Positions 15,201 to 16,175 of a stretch of DNA of 16,175 nucleotides are shown piece by piece. The DNA is from an uncultured Campylobacter sp. Lineage in GTDB: Bacteria > Campylobacterota > Campylobacteria > Campylobacterales > Campylobacteraceae. Below the pieces are notes generated by a model, which was not told where the DNA came from, did no database searches, and was given only the letters and a program-made list of their open reading frames with translations. Numbering within the stretch: position 1 is the stretch's first letter; each line of letters begins with the position of its first letter. A program made the translations under genes and the position numbers. Location: positions 1 to 16,175 of the forward strand of contig CALCKS010000026.1 of the NCBI GenBank assembly GCA_937965895.1, read 5' to 3'.

Positions 15201-16149
15201 ACCGATAAATATCTAAGCTCAAATTTAGCTCGTCGATGACGCTAAGCATCTGCCTGACGTATCTTTGCTCGCGGCGAGCTTCGTTGATATCAGGCCTCTC
15301 AAATAGTCGCCCCTCGAAAAAATTTCTCCTACTAAAGCAAAATAGGTAAAATTTGTTATCCATAAAGGCCACGCTGGACGATTTTAGCGTGTTTTTGTAG
15401 GCTTTTAGTATATTTAGCTTGCCCATAAACGCAGGCGTGAGCAGGTGTCTAGCCTCTATCTTATCCGTCGTAAAAACTCTAAAATTTTCATTAAATTTGA
15501 CATCGTCGAGCAGCTCTTTGTCGCCTAGAAATTTAGTGTTAAAATCCTTACTTACGGCGACCGTTTTGCTGCGAAATTTCTTATTAAACTCGCAAACCAG
15601 CACGCTACCCTTGAAGTCCGAATACTGATCAAATGCGTACTTTAGCAGGACGAAGGCGGCGACGTATTTGTTATTTACGCGCGGGTATTCGCGCTCGTGA
15701 TTGATGACCTCGCACAGGCTAAATTTGACGCCTTTATAGACTCCGCGTACGCTATTTTCGCTATAAAATGTGCTCGGTCTATAAATCCCCGCCGCATTAA
15801 ATTCGCTCTGCGAAATGCCGCCGTAGGCGCTATACGTAAAGCTCTCGTCTATCTCGCCTATAAGCGCGCGGACGAAAACCTCTTTATAAAATTCGTTGTA
15901 TTCCTCTTTTGCTTTTTCTACTTTTTCGATGTGATTAAGTATTTTAAAAAGATAACGAGAAATAACAAGCAAAAACGCCATCATAAAGCCAAATGACGAG
16001 AGCTGATCGCTATCAAATCTATTTCCTAAGATAAAAAAGAGCACTATGACGCCGACGCCCAAAATAACGCTTGTCGGAGATACCGCGACTCTAGCTCGGC
16101 ACTCTTTTTGTTTGTTTTTGGTTAATATAAATGCTTGCGAAAGGGTCAT
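15199..16149 (-). CDS. DUF3137 family membrane protein
   Basis: The 316-residue product has two hydrophobic segments near the N-terminus (about residues 24-42 and 50-68). A short coiled stretch follows (HIEKVEKAKEEYNEFYKE), then a soluble domain. The blocks FRVFTTDKIEARHLLTPAFM, SVRGVYKGVKFSLCEV and the conserved spacing between them are characteristic of DUF3137, a family of unknown function (recognised from memory). An in-frame TAA about 20 bases upstream of the ATG shows the frame is complete at this end, though the ribosome site is poor. It converges on ttrA and appears to be a single gene within the window. No catalytic residues are evident, so I offer no function beyond a membrane-anchored cytoplasmic domain. 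Confidence 0.8.
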   Translation of the reverse strand: MTLSQAFILTKNKQKECRARVAVSPTSVILGVGVIVLFFILGNRFDSDQLSSFGFMMAFLLVISRYLFKILNHIEKVEKAKEEYNEFYKEVFVRALIGEIDESFTYSAYGGISQSEFNAAGIYRPSTFYSENSVRGVYKGVKFSLCEVINHEREYPRVNNKYVAAFVLLKYAFDQYSDFKGSVLVCEFNKKFRSKTVAVSKDFNTKFLGDKELLDDVKFNENFRVFTTDKIEARHLLTPAFMGKLNILKAYKNTLKSSSVAFMDNKFYLFCFSRRNFFEGRLFERPDINEARREQRYVRQMLSVIDELNLSLDIYR

Positions 16150-16175
16150 TTGGTCGCTTTTGATTAAATTTTACG

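Noticed and set aside
1..16175. CRISPR array, insertion sequence, tRNA, rRNA or prophage
   Set aside because: No regularly spaced repeats, transposase, cloverleaf-forming sequence or phage genes were seen; XerH fits the housekeeping dimer-resolution enzyme rather than an island integrase.

Overview
The window looks like chromosomal DNA of a Campylobacter of the higher-GC group (C. showae, rectus, curvus or concisus type), although species cannot be fixed from sequence alone. The reasons are the proteins themselves, the very frequent AAATTT words, the XerH-type single recombinase, and a minus-strand gene order (ctpA, purC, purS, purQ, Cj0515-like gene, plsC, with clpB diverging beside it) that matches, from memory, the Cj0509-Cj0516 region of C. 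jejuni.

Left part (1-2137): an outward-pointing promoter-like element at the edge, then two tandem minus-strand copies of a secreted ankyrin-repeat gene. The copy at 1101-1997 is intact. The copy at 174-1005 is decayed, with an in-frame stop, several frameshifts and an internal deletion. Centre-left (2138-7113): a tightly packed minus-strand operon of six genes. These are a periplasmic carboxy-terminal processing protease (ctpA), three consecutive purine genes (purC, purS, purQ), a membrane-anchored SH3-domain protein of unknown role, and an acyl-glycerophosphate acyltransferase (plsC). Neighbours overlap or lie within 11 bases, and the plsC end is enclosed in a long imperfect hairpin.

Centre-right (7114-9904): the divergent intergenic region carries a near-perfect sigma70 promoter overlapped by a HAIR-like (HspR) operator. 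It drives the disaggregase gene clpB, which ends in a clear intrinsic terminator. After an intergenic stretch rich in AAATTT words comes xerH on the minus strand (10074-11138). This is the tyrosine recombinase of the epsilonproteobacterial XerH/difH chromosome dimer resolution system.

Right part (11139-16175): divergent from xerH is a two-gene operon for a Tat-exported, TtrBA-like iron-sulfur/molybdopterin reductase. No ttrC membrane anchor and no ttrRS regulator are visible, although ttrC lies between B and A in Salmonella. It converges on a DUF3137 membrane protein gene, across an intergenic region packed with AAATTT-centred repeats.

Most of the window is housekeeping sequence. I see no clear undescribed multigene system. 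The points worth a second look are the decaying ankyrin paralogue, the plsC 3' hairpin, the HAIR-like site at clpB, the anchorless ttrBA pair with its repeat-rich promoter, and the dense RAATTY-type words between genes.
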